Shown: positions 48,301-56,900 of the stretch, one piece after another
Position numbering within the stretch: position 1 is the first letter of the stretch
Layout: every line of letters starts with the position of its first letter
NCBI GenBank assembly: GCA_037501455.1
Contig: CM074856.1
Span: forward strand, 21,287,001-21,351,000
Reading direction: 5' to 3'
DNA from: Lantana camara
Taxonomy: Eukaryota; Streptophyta; Magnoliopsida; Lamiales; Verbenaceae
DNA: 64,000 nt
Notes under the pieces: model-generated
What the model saw: only the letters and a program-made list of their open reading frames with translations
Told to the model about the DNA's origin: nothing
Databases searched by the model: none
Translations under genes and position numbers: made by a program

Positions 48301-50866
48301 GTATATAGTTGAAAATTTACAAAAAAAAAAAAACATTTGAGATTTAGAGTAAGTCGTAATAATTGGAAATTTTACATACGCAAGAACGGTGGTGTTTAAT
48401 AACATAGTGTTAGGCCCTTGAGCTCTTTTCAAAGTTTACCATGTATGCATATTACATGTTTAATACTCTAGTTTCCGTATGGCAATAACAGTCCATATTA
48501 CAACATTGAGCTGAGAGAGATTCATGTTGCTGGGAAGAAGCTGCCTCTTGATCCCAAGGTTTTTGATGGCAAACTTGGAACTGTGCTGGATAGCGGTACG
48601 ACTTACTGTTACCTCCCCAAAATGGCATTCGGAGCGTTTAAAGAAGCTGTAAGATATTCGATCTTATCGCAGATTATGCTACTTTTTTGTCAGAGTTTTG
48701 AATGTAGGAACTAGTTAACATTAATGAATCCTCACTTTTGATTACCACAAATTAATCTCTGCTTGATTTTTGGAAACATTCATTTCATTTTCCTCCGATT
48801 TGATACCATAATTTTTGAATAGCAATGTTAATATATTTGCAAATCATGTTGAGATATTTAAATATTTAATGACACTACCATCTAATAGCTTAAGCTTTTA
48901 GATGAGTTTGTCATGCAATATGGTGTAGGAGCTTAGGTCATAACAATTTGGACCCAAAAGGAATATTGAAAATCACAATTTTGTACCACTTAGTCAAATA
49001 ATTACATTTACATCCCTTCATGAATTTAATAATTACATTACACACCCAAAAGAAGCCAATCTTTTGGGATATTTTTAAATTCACGAGGGGAATATTGAAA
49101 ATCACAATTTTGTACCACTTAGTCAAATAATTACATTTACATCCCTTCATGAATTTAATAATTACATTACACACCCAAAAGAAGCCAATCTTTTGGGATA
49201 TTTTTAAATTCACGAGGGGGTGTAAATGTAATTATTAAATTCACGAGGGTGTACAAATGTAATTATTAAATTCATGAGGGGGTGTAAATGTAATTATTTA
49301 ACTAAGTGGTACCAAATTGTAGTTCTCTATATTCCGTTGGGGTCTATATGTAATTAATGGTAACAATGTCCGCTAGTTGAATCTTCATAGCCAGGTGACA
49401 CCTATTTGTGTAAAAAAATTGCTTGCACGTGAGGGACGCTTGAGATATTTAATGATTCACCTCTCTAATAGCTTGCCATTTAGACGAGATGGTCGTTAAA
49501 TAATCAAAAAGAGTTTATAATGGTTAAGATCGCATTTTTTCCACTCTTGAGTTTAAATATCAACCATTAGAATTTGTCACTAATGTGAGTGCTTAGCTAC
49601 AAATTGAAACAATGGCATCAAATGTAAGAAACACAAATAAATGATTTTATGGACTCTAAGTTCCTCATTTTGGCAATGTAGATCATCAAGGAACTCCACT
49701 CTCTCAAAAGGATACGAGGTCCGGACCCTAATTATGATGATATCTGCTTCTCAGGTGCAGCAAGGTAATATGATTATCATCACAAAATCGAGTAGATAGT
49801 GCTCTTTGTGTACAAAAACTTGATTTTTGAGTGCTGTATTGCTGCAGTGATCCTTCAAAACTCTCGAGGACCTTTCCATCAGTTGAGATGGTATTCGCCA
49901 ATGAGCAGAAACTGTTGTTGTCCCCTGAAAATTACTTATTCAGCGTAAGTGACTATGTCTATTTCATGTAATAAATAAAAAGGGTAAAATACATCTAGAT
50001 CCGCCATGGTTTGGTGTATTTAGGTCTTCCCCCATGGTTTATAAATTACAGTCAGATTCCTTGTGGTTAAGTTAGCTATTCCTGTTAAATTTTTTGTTTA
50101 CTTCTTCTCCGATCTTATAATAATGAAAAGATGATACATTTACACATTCGGTAAGGGCTTTATTACGATACAAAACCACAAGGGGTGGAAGTGTAATTTA
50201 TGAAAAGAAATGTGGTTTTGATGTGGTTTCTGATTCACCCTAAGCAAAACATAAGTAACTGTATGTATTTTGTGTATATACTAGCCGCTTTTAGTTGTTC
50301 TTTTTGGTTCATTAATTTATTTATCTTCTGGCATATTGCATTCGAAGGTGAATGGTGCGTACTGCCTAGGAATTTTTGAGAACGGAGGCGATATGACCAC
50401 TCTTTTGGGGGGTAATATCTGTTCTATCCTATCCTTTATGGTTTATTTTCTGTCTCTAAGAATTTCCATGTCTTTTCAATCCCTCCCCCTCGAACAAAAT
50501 TCTGTTTGCATCAGCGACTGTGCGTGCACATTTTCATCATCTTCCGTTTCAACAGGTATTACCGTTAGGAATACTCTTGTAACATACGACAGCGAACATG
50601 AAAGGATCGGGTTTTGGAAAACCAATTGTTCTGAGTTATGGGAGCGGCTTCACCTATCCAGTACTGCTCCTTCACCACTGCCTTCACGTGTGGACGAGAC
50701 GAATGCAACCATGAACATATCTCCAACGTTGTCTCCTATGATGTCTCCTGTGTCGTCTCCTTCGATGTCTCCCAGTGGGACACCGTCGCTCGAACCTTGG
50801 GGTGTGATAGGTTATTGTTTTCCTCTTCTGCTGTCTCTCATCAGAATCTACTCTTTGTTCTGTTGA
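30393..50866 (+). CDS. secreted A1 aspartic protease (nepenthesin-like), eight exons
   Basis: Coding exons: 30393-30637, 30731-30851, 47331-47758, 48492-48648, 49682-49764, 49848-49944, 50348-50411, 50556-50866. All junctions are GT-AG and in phase, giving 501 residues. Seen: a signal peptide (first ~20 residues), catalytic DSG at 102-104 and DSG at 298-300, the CEQCG cysteine motif after the first site, GLGRGDLS, and FWKTNCSELW near residue 420. The tail has SP-type repeats (SPMMSPVSSPSMSPS) and ends in a hydrophobic segment, suggesting membrane or GPI attachment. Family members are plant aspartic proteases of the secretory path or wall; the substrate is unknown. Oddities: intron 2 is 16.5 kb because of a Tat retrotransposon, exon 7 begins without the His-Ser-Lys often found there, and the C terminus is shorter than in some relatives of about 630 residues. 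Confidence 0.88.
31236..31530. mobile_element. Mutator-type MITE with about 110-bp inverted repeats
   Basis: Left GGGCTAATATTCCTTTGCA and right (reverse complement) GGGCAAATTTTCTTTTGCA continue as inverted repeats through TTTGAATTTTGTTGCA-TTAAGTG. A 9-bp duplication, aatataaaa, lies at 31227-31235 and 31531-31539. The element is 295 bp, non-coding. Confidence 0.85.
32422..32689. mobile_element. Mutator-type MITE, family A copy 2
   Basis: A 268-bp element between 9-bp repeats taaaagaaa (32413-32421 and 32690-32698). The ends resemble the copy at 7432-7696: left TTGAAAACTCCCCATGAGTT, then TTTGCTTCCCATTTTCAAA, mirrored at the right end. The interior differs from copy 1. Confidence 0.82.
33354..33931. 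mobile_element. non-autonomous MULE related to 22067-22712
   Basis: Inverted ends contain CCCTACCCTTTGGCACTTAGT-CG on the left against CCCCGTCCTTTGAGATTTAGTGCG from the right, then a TTTTGTC-CATAACCTTT block and a TAA--CTTTGTAA-ATGT block. Flanks tttatgtga and tttatatga may be a mutated 9-bp duplication. About 578 bp. Plus-strand frames inside are not recognised. Confidence 0.6.
34050..34891 (-). repeat. 3' LTR of the Tat element
   Basis: 842 bp, the same length as the 5' LTR, with one visible substitution (34751). It begins next to a minus-strand polypurine tract and ends at the target duplication. Confidence 0.95.
34892..34908 (-). promoter_or_regulatory. polypurine tract
   Basis: Minus-strand gaatttggggggcaaaa lies directly upstream of the 3' LTR, as expected for the plus-strand primer of reverse transcription. 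Confidence 0.75.
35191..35198 (+). promoter_or_regulatory. TATA box of the antisense gene in the Tat element
   Basis: tataaata about 288 bp upstream of the antisense start codon, followed by a pyrimidine-rich leader that may hold a 5' UTR intron (donor-like taggtaaaa at about 35304). It lies outside the LTR, so the antisense gene seems to have its own promoter. Confidence 0.6.
35479..38344 (+). CDS. spliced antisense ORF of the Tat element (putative gypsy-type transposon domain)
   Basis: Three plus-strand exons fit in phase: 35479-36670, 36797-37455 and 37502-38344, giving 897 residues. Introns are 126 and 46 bp. The first donor (GAC-G/GTCAG) is inferred from phase; the acceptors ttgcttgcag and cttccttccag are good. 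Exon 1 has an acidic N terminus, an Arg-rich stretch, and a region around residues 160-330 resembling the plant putative gypsy-type transposon domain (for example AGGLRFPIAHD, LGLCPSQILPNG). Exon 2 is Pro/Arg-rich and basic, possibly nuclear. Exon 3 is a long coiled coil then an acidic tail. Similar antisense ORFs are known in Tat elements; their function is not established. It is convergent with gag-pol, so element genomic RNA is antisense to its mRNA. Confidence 0.75.
38345..39353. other. spacer between antisense ORF and gag-pol stop
   Basis: About 1 kb without a long frame, between two convergent genes. It contains two related stretches with cgagggtga-cct and ttccctggc (near 38720-38755 and 38810-38845) and may supply 3' ends for both transcripts. 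Confidence 0.55.
39354..45482 (-). CDS. Tat-lineage gag-pol polyprotein
   Basis: An uninterrupted 2042-residue frame, about 100 bp after the primer-binding site. Domains in order: Pro-rich and charged N terminus; retrotransposon gag domain about 335-480; Arg-rich linker; a zinc-knuckle-like Cys/His motif about 582-596; aspartic protease with DNGS at about 757-760; reverse transcriptase about 1075-1250 with YVDD at 1194-1197; a first RNase H about 1330-1420; a second RNase H about 1470-1595 starting LLHTDGS; integrase with HH-CC about 1697-1739 and a DDE core (WGID near 1767, SDNG near 1828, then Glu after QANGQ near 1864); and a C-terminal KLDPNWEGPFKV segment about 1998-2009. It makes the particle and the enzymes for copying and inserting the element. 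No frameshift or stop was seen, so it may be active. Confidence 0.95.
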   Translation of the reverse strand: MVTATRSGTLGNRGGLPPTNGENDENPVLAGGAPPLAAGNVDATVPLPTGNEAGGSGSNPPPPTFASSVPASHLGVYPMAMPPPGYALTQPGVMPGTTPGMIPLVPPYQVGTLNLPLAVPREIQGVEMPQLTTQQLQALYAQCESQAVQNAWEHFTMAYFPSYAGARIAPPLGGLPAHPLTMAQNALRAQQPPPPAPNQENEAPPRVQQERPVEGDDRAPRNEAAGNDEEVQSRATRRANRRNIGDPQLAAVQDQIRGLQNVVEQLSRARSHAPREGDERSKARDARRPRSPISHRRREASYEDPDERDYRIMAGDSPLVEEVLMTRAGKGKIPSSVNRYDGTTDPSEHLDHFVHLMHLYDHPDNYWAKVFVTSLTGMAQEWYKKLPPRSIRGYYDLTDAFVSHFNSLKAPAPAATALYSLVQGPSETLRSFMGRFNKEILLVEKPSMDFLRHVLFGAINMKHYVSKEFVEEVAKKKPRSLMEIREIADSFFTLEDMYIARERKMANAPRPTRNPEDKVEPNRIHRRSPIPARRHSSPPRRLERVPLNRPIAEVYSLADQKLFKRPPKLRETEAQKRSGKYCAFHKQKGHDTNECRHLEKEIQRLIAGGHLKEFVKVLEGYDEHCAGRALERRRSRSRSRSPRRQRPETSERNKGKGVDMDNQPFAVIHMIAGGPSGGDSNASRRRHVRSYNQRPTLPRSVLSVDSSSRSKEDDVIGFTEKDLEHIVTPHGIGKTSDCPMVVSLDVHNHTVKRVLFDNGSSVNVLPYSTFQQMNITNIPLEPLRTALVGFGGSEIVPRGQIRLATSFGRAPQRKTLSVLYTIVEVDLPYNIIIGRPALVDFKAVISTYHQKVKFPTPEGTGEILCNVKEAWECYILSLRSHKPKQSIQPGSTKKSVDFPELNEDGPERKRAKLYRKKNKKRTTGDVQCSESGPPGAVEGSSSENEGDEPKNTLTGKKRALEAPRPEVRIEPTEEFLTVELEPGNPDKTTQIGSSLDGPSQVLMIDFLRENLDVFAWKASDLTGIDPSVIVHRLNVDPTFKPIKQKKRDVHGFRKRVIEEEVGKLLDAQYIEEIQYPEWLCNVVLVPKSANKWRMCNDFTDLNKACPKDHYPLPRIDQLVDSTAGCELMSMMDAFQGYYQIFMAPEDRPKTSFIVHLGVYCFKVMPFGLKNAGATYQRLVNRMFEREIGKSMEVYVDDMIVKSERQRSHLKDLKQTFDILRRYGMKLNPSKCTFGVRGGKFLGYMVSQRGIEANPEKIRAILDIPSPRNLREVQVLVGKIISLNRFISRSVDRNLPFFKILRNARNFSWNEDCEKALQSMKQYLTSAPLLTKPVPGENLFIYLSVSLEATSAVLVAIREHKHMPVYYLSKTLQGAEKRYMEIEKFAFALVNASRRLRPYFQAHSITVLTDQPLRQVLSKPDVSGRLIKWAIELSQFDISFEPRTAIQAQAVADLLVERFNLETEPQADDGLWLLHTDGSSTSQGGGAGVTLRDPLGAEVDYAIKLAFQVTNNEAEYEALIQGLRIALQNGATRVTAYVDSQLIASQIDGSYEAREATMAQYLSSAKKEIAKFKEFHLLQIPRAENEHADALSKFASALDGGSERAVTFLRTEEPLISRGEPSKEVHVIDPSEPCWLDEIVRFLQDGTCPSDKIEARKIKCKAPRFSLDAEGRLFKRSFLGPPLRCLRPSQAKEVLEHVHNGSCGNHSGGRILAKKILRSGFYWPSILQDAIQYSKKCPKCQFHSNTPQLPAAQMIPIDVSWPFDQWGIDIVGPLPMAVGQKKFVILAVDYFTKWAEAEAVAKITFKVVRDFIWKNIICRYGIPRVLISDNGSQFIAADTRDWCYELGIEQRFTSVGHPQANGQAEVTNRTILQHLKRMLESKKGEWAEELQGALWAYRTTPRAATGETPYSLVYGSEAMIPAEIAQESARVAYFEPAANEANRALELDLLDEKRNAAWARIHKYKATVVRHYNKRVKERTFQLGDLVLKKVEVSKHVGKLDPNWEGPFKVIQVRANNTYLLETLQGERLPRPWNACNLRRFYV
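45561..45577 (-). promoter_or_regulatory. primer-binding site
   Basis: Minus-strand tggcgccgtctgtggga starts four bases after the 5' LTR. It begins with TGG, the complement of a tRNA CCA end. The TGGCGCCG type is common in Tat and related plant Gypsy elements; the exact tRNA is not assigned here. Confidence 0.75.
45582..46423 (-). repeat. 5' LTR of the Tat element
   Basis: On the minus strand it starts TGATGAGGCC and ends TTGCACCATCA. A TATA box, tataaatagg, lies at about 45860-45851, so the transcript would start some 250 bp before the LTR end. The short open frames within it are identical or nearly identical to those of the other LTR. Confidence 0.95.
46429..47330. other. 3' part of aspartic protease intron 2
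   Basis: AT-rich intron DNA with a long T/C tract at 46986-47028. The acceptor is ctcttcggacag before exon 3. The 93-codon frame at 47095-47376 is intron read-through. Confidence 0.7.
47939..48075 (+). mobile_element. possible tRNA-derived SINE
   Basis: In intron 3 of the aspartic protease gene. It shows an A-box-like TAGCTCAACGGTTAGG and about 40 bp later a B-box-like GTTTGAATCCC, the spacing of an RNA polymerase III promoter. No acceptor stem pairs, so it is not a tRNA gene. The 3' end and target duplication are unclear. Confidence 0.45.
48945..49345. mobile_element. MITE with an internal perfect duplication
   Basis: In intron 4 of the aspartic protease gene. The left arm from about 48950 (ccaaaaggaatattgaaaatc) and the reverse complement of the right arm up to about 49345 (ccccaacggaatatagagaac) form inverted repeats of about 90 bp, with TACCACTTAGT and AAATAATTACATTTACA on both. 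Flanks with taacaat occur at both sides (48940 and about 49362). Confidence 0.6.
48960..49217. repeat. 129-bp perfect tandem duplication
   Basis: Two head-to-tail copies start with ggaatattgaaaatcac at 48960 and 49089. I see no difference between them over 129 bp. It lies in the left half of the MITE. Confidence 0.9.
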
Positions 50867-51563
50867 TGAATCACCTCATGCTGAATCAAGTTTTTAAATT
50901 GTCTTGATTCAGTTACTTGGAATTGGAATATGCTTGAAATGTGGAAGGTATTTGCTTATATAGTTTGTTTATTTGTTGCTTGATTGCATTTCTTATTAAT
51001 CATGTAAGGACTTCTATTGTTGCAACTTGCAAGAGGCAGTAAATTTTTTTCCCAACAAATCGAGTTTTTTGAATGTTGATGCAACTGTTTTTTCTAAATA
51101 AATGGTTTACATTTTAATTTTAGGTTTTGGTTCTAATGGGAGAAGGTCCATGTTGGCTAGATTCCCGTTTAGATATCCGTGCCCATTATTTACATTTGTT
51201 GCCTATTTGTCATGTTATTTTGCTTATAAACTTTCTTATTTATATCGTGATTTCACTGTTATATTTCATTTCTTGTTTCGTTTAGATATATGCACCAAGT
51301 GTATAAATATGTGATCCAAATTAAAAGAAATATTTTTTAAATTTTTTCATATCATAATTGCTTTTCTCTCATAATCAGGACCGCCTATTTATACACATAA
51401 CACGTGTATATGAATGAAACAGGAGATGAAACACAAATATAAAATAGGAGATTTTAAGCTGGATATTTTTAATTATCCCAATTAACCGACTAGTTTACTC
51501 TAATAGTTCGGTTGAAATTCTTTTATTTTAAAAAATCACTATTAACCTTTAGATTTATTTGAA
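50867..51563. other. 3' flank of the aspartic protease gene
   Basis: AT-rich DNA. An AATAAA at about 51098 could serve as a poly(A) signal. I looked here for further C-terminal exons of the protease and found none. A diverged dispersed repeat begins near 51484. Confidence 0.5.
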
Positions 51564-52174
51564 CTAGTCACTGTGGCACGCCGTCCCTGCGTGCAAAAAG
51601 AATTCTTAATAAAATTAATTATTGATAATAAATTAGATATAAGAAAAAATAAAAAAAAAACAAATTTATTCAAATTTACAACCAAAAGCAAAATAGAACA
51701 GAACAAAAACAAATAGAATAGGGAAACATACGGATAAAAAAAATCTTTATTGATTTTCTGTGTCCCACTAATTCAGTAATTCCTCTTCCCTTCCACCAAG
51801 TACTGATTAAAGGAAAAAGAAGAAGTTAAAATGTTTTAGTTGAAAACTTCTACTTATTCTATTGCTTTATCAGAATATATATATATATTTTTAATATGAT
51901 TTATAGAACGAAAGCAACCATAATATGTATATTCTTTGAATTCGAAGCAGTTGTTGAGACGGTGAGTTAGAGAGGAAGTTACTGAGAGAAAAGAAGTTAG
52001 AATATTGGAGTTGAGGAACTTCTCAAAATAAAATTTTTAAAATACTCTTTAAACTATATATACTTTAATTGATAAAATTAAAGGTATAATAGGTAACACC
52101 AAAAAATTGGTGTTTTGGTGTCACAAACGACAGTTTGTGAGTGGAAAAATGGTTTCTTTTTAATATAGTATAGA
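51564..52174 (-). mobile_element. non-autonomous Helitron
   Basis: On the minus strand the 5' end is A/TCTATACTATATT (52174) and the 3' end is CTAG/T (51564). A 6-bp perfect hairpin (GCACGC with GCGTGC, 51576-51594) lies eight bases before the CTAG. These are the standard Helitron ends, with insertion between A and T. It is 611 bp with no Rep/helicase. A diverged copy of the flanking repeat at about 21695-21925 lacks it. Confidence 0.8.
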
Positions 52175-53964
52175 TAATGAAAAGGCACTAATAATGTTGG
52201 GGTAATAACGTAAATTACATTATTGGGTAACAAATAACCCACAAGACTTATCTTTTAAGTTTTAACACAAGATCAAGATGCAAAATGAAGTAAAAAGTTT
52301 TATACAAATGATAATTAAACAAACTCAACAAAATCAATTAAAGTAAATTACTCCTATAAAGGTTGAATTAGCCATGTTTTTGATTCGTATCTATGGGTTA
52401 GCGGATGTACAACAATTTATTTCATTAGAAATTTGTAACCTTATTTTTTTCTTATTCCTAAAAATTTGAACATAAAACCTCTAATTAATTTAACATACCT
52501 GAATTACTATATTACACAATTGGATGAAATTTGTGACTCCATGGAAAAAGTCTTGGTTAAGATGATCGTAGATGAATAAATAAATTTTAGTTTATTAATT
52601 TAATTTACTATTTAATATTTTAAATTTAATTTCAAAATTAAATAATTAAATTTAATTGATATTATAATGTTTATTTTATTAATAAATCAAATGATAACAC
52701 ATGTCAAAGTGATATGTTTCGATCAATTAAATCGAGTCTAGGATTTGATATCTAAACTTCGATTTTTGTTCACATTAATTTAATGCCTAGTTTCTTTTGT
52801 CGGTAGAATATTTAGACAAAAGTACCACTCATGAAATTCATACGAGCATCAAAATAAGGACATGTGAGTACTACGATGTCTATTTTACTCTTATGAATCT
52901 CAAGTGTGTCTTGTGTGGTATTTTGACTTAAAGATTCTATCAAAAAATAAAATTAGACGCTAAAGTGAACAAAAAAACAAAGATTATATATCAAATTATT
53001 AATTTTCAAAAATTGAGTACTAAAGTGCAATTAGTCCTAAATATTGGGATGCAGAAAATATTTAACCCTAACTCATTTTTCTGACTATATGGATAATTCT
53101 TATTTGCATTCTATGATTCTTTTTGCAATTTATCATATCCATAAACTTTCATTGAATATCATCAATTTAACTTTATAATTTTCACTAATAATCTTCTTGA
53201 TGAGAATTTAATGCATGATTGATATGAATGAATGGAATGAGGCAGAAAAGAAATGAACTTTGCTATTGAATGATTTATTATAATATTGTTATGATTGGTA
53301 CGCCAAGTAACAAAGTTATGAATGAAAGACAAATTTTTAAACATATTTCATTAATATTATTCATAAATAATAATAATAATAAAGTATATGATTAAAAATA
53401 CTTTTATATTAAATATATATTTTAATTTTTTTATTTTGAGCATTAATATATTTCATATGTAAATATATTTTTATAATTTTATATCGAATGTGTTATATAT
53501 ATATGATATTTATTTTATGTACATATATATATGTGTGTGTGAAAGTGAGTTTTATATATATACATATAGTAAAATATTTTAGTATTTTTTTTATTCATGC
53601 ATAGATTATGTATGAATTATTTACTGTATTTAATATAATGCTTAATATTTACAAATAAATTTTAATATAAATTCATTCATTTTAGAAAATTTGAATTTAT
53701 AAAATTTTATAAATATAATAATAATATATTGAAGCGGAACCTACAGTATCAGACCTGAATAGGCTTGCAAATTGGTCCCTGCAGATTCAACTTATTCAGA
53801 AACAACCCCTCTGTAGTTTGAAATGATCAAATTATTTTCTCAACTTACAGACGCACCTCTGTAGTTCTTTCTCCTCAAGGGTTTATGAGAAGCCAATCTC
53901 TGGAAAAGCCCTAATACCATTCTCAGATGCAAAAACCCTGAAGTTTGCAAATTTGTCTTGAAAG
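52175..53964. other. AT-rich intergenic DNA and Aquarius 5' region
   Basis: AT-rich DNA with TA microsatellites (about 53495-53575). The last 200 bp before 53965 are more mixed in composition and should contain the promoter and 5' UTR of the helicase gene. Confidence 0.5.
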
Positions 53965-56900
53965 ATGACAAAGATATATGGCACCGGAACTTATGATTTC
54001 CGGCGACACAGGGTAGCTGAGTACCCGGTGTCCGGTGAAGCTCCGTCACTGCCGGAGAAGCCTCCAGAGTCCAAACCCTCATCCAATGTGCCGAGCTCCA
54101 TTACTTTAAGTGAGATTCAGAGAGACCGTTTGACGAAAATTGCTGCTGAAAATTGGGCGAAAACAGCGGATTCCCGCCCCAAGAAGCCCTTCAGCCCGGA
54201 CCTCGTGAACGAAATTTACTACACTGAGTTAACTGTTAAAGGTAATTGGGAATTATTTTGCGGTTTTTGCTGAACTCTTTTGTTGCTGCTGTTATCTTAT
54301 GCTATGATTGATAGTTTTTGCATCATCGTAGCAAGGGGCAAGTGTTGGTTGTTCTATTGACTATGGTTCTTGTTATACCTTAAGTATTTTGGCTTATGCA
54401 TTACTGATTTGATGTGTTGTTTGAATCAACAAATGTGGGGATGTTGTGCTTTTTTCTATGTAAGTTTGCACCTTGCTGTGGCCGGTTACCCTCTTGCCTA
54501 ATGTAGTAACTAGTCGGGAGATGAACATATGGGTGCTGTGTTGTTACTCTGATATAACTTGCAACTGAAGTATAACCCTGTCTATTTGTTTGGTCCTACT
54601 AGTAATTCCTAGTGTATTAGTTTCGTTCAAAATTTGAAAGTGACGCATATTTGAATGAATGCGAGGGAATTATGCGTGTAATTCATTGTACATAGTTAGC
54701 CAGTCAAAATTATTGCATCTTATTGTTTTTTTTTTTTTTAAAAAAGTTTTTATTGGATAAGTTCAGCATGTGGACCTCAAGGTTTATTTATTGTGGAATT
54801 CATATTAATAGCTTAAGTTCATGCTGAATATAGGGGGGAGAAAGCCAGTGCCATTACAAAGGGTGATGATACTAGAAGTGAGTCAATACTTGGAGAATTA
54901 CCTTTGGCCAAACTTTAGCCTGGAAACTGCTTCTTTTGAGCATGTGATGTCAATGATACTCATGGTCAATGAGAAGGTACAGAAACTTGTTATTTTATTT
55001 TTTAAATTACTAATTTTTCCTTGTTTGCCAGTTGATTGGTAAAAACATAGTACATCAAGGAGCTGGTGCCATGTTTTTACTTATTCTATTACTGGAGCAA
55101 AAGGTTGCTGAAGTAAGGTGTTCTTAGCAAAGTGTAGTTATGCTCAACGATGGTAGCTGATTCGACGAGTTCCATGTTTTTGACAACTGAGACAAATTTT
55201 TAATATGCTTAATTGCTTAAGAATGTTCACCATGTTATACATGAAAGGCTTGAAAATTATGAAAAAATAGCACATTGAATGGGTTGTGGGAGCATCCACT
55301 CTTTTATGATTGAGTAGGAAGTGTCGTTTCTAACATCAGCAAGGCTATTCTTTAACTAGTAGGTGCGGCTATGTTGCCTGATTGTTTTATACTGGGTGTG
55401 TGTGCTTTCGTGTGGTGATCGTAGTTTTTCTTCAAGGGTTGATGTTAAGACATATGTAAGTGGAGAATCACAGACTTATGGGAGGAAGTGCTCTATGACA
55501 AAAAACTAACCTATGCAAGAGACCTTGCATGTGTAGTGTCAACCTTTTGTTTTTCTCTTCATAAAATATTAATAGTAGATCTGAAACTTGCAGTTCAGAG
55601 AGAACGTGGCTGCTTGGGTATGCTTCTATGACAGGAAGGATATGTTTAAGGCATTTCTTGAAAGGGTACTTCGCCTGAAAGAGGTACTTCTTTTCATTTA
55701 GAATTTTTTTTTCTGTATATTCCTTCACTGAGTTGCCTAATGTCAATAGTCCATGCGTCTGATGGTCAACTACTGAGCTATGCTTGTTGCCAGTAGGCAT
55801 TAGGTCTGATGTCAACTAGAGTTTGTTCACTATATTGCCAGAAATTTGGTTTGTGTTTTGGTTCGAAGTCAAATTATTAAGAAGAATATCATCGCTTGAT
55901 GTTAATTTTGTCGTGTGATCTGTGGTGATGTGTGATTTGGTATCAACTAGTAAATTGTACCTTGATGCAAAGCTTATAATGAGTAGTAGTAATATTACAG
56001 GCATTGCTGCCCCTATTATTAGCTTATAAGTCAAATATTTGTAAATGAGAAAAATTAGGGAGGGGGGTTATCAACGCATATTGGTCCGTATGCTTTATGA
56101 ATTTTCCTAGAATTTCATATCTGTTGTATGAGAGAACTGGTTCTGTATTATCACCTTAATGATTGAGGAATTCAATGGTCTTCAAAAAACCTTAAGTGCC
56201 TATGCTTCGTTATAACTTCAGATACATTTTATGACTTGTTTTATTAAATTGGTAAATTACTTGATCATAGGATTGATGGAGCTGCATTTTGTCATAATTT
56301 TGTGTTATGTTCTATTGGTTCTTATTTCTTCTGAATTTTGAATCCGTGCCTGGATGACTATGTCCTTTCGCATAGGAGCATGTTGTGATAATTTGTCATT
56401 TTAACGCCAGGACGAACTCATTATTATGTTTCCATTTAGAATTTTTCATGCGGTTTGACAGCAGCCCAACTATAGTATGCTTGATATGTCAATCATGAGG
56501 CAGATTATTGAGCAATTTACAACTTTGATATGTTAATCATGAAACCTTTGCTTACATATGGTTGCAGGGGAGAACTCTAACTATTGCAGAGAAGACGAAT
56601 TATCTACTATTCATGATCAATGCCTTTCAGGTACCACACTTTTGATTTATCCCTATCTTATGCACATGAATGTTTCAGATATGTATATTTATGCCTTTGG
56701 CATCCCCCTTCCTGTTTATTAGTGGAGGATTCTCAACTAAGGTATCAATTTCTGTTTGTAATGCAATTTTGAATCTTTTACATACTTATGCCTTGATCAT
56801 GAAGTCTTGTTGTTAAGTTCTTGCGGAATCAAACTTCTTGCGGAATCATGAAACACAATATAAATCATGAAGTCTTGTTGTTAAGTTGGATCTTTCGATT

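Noticed and set aside
48938..49213. 91-codon minus-strand ORF with a repeated 43-residue block
   Set aside because: It is a translation of the 129-bp tandem duplication in an intronic MITE.
50336..50866. A single 176-codon exon at the protease 3' end
   Set aside because: It includes intron 7, which happens to be open; GT at 50412 and AG at 50554-50555 restore the conserved LLGG-ITVRNTLV junction.
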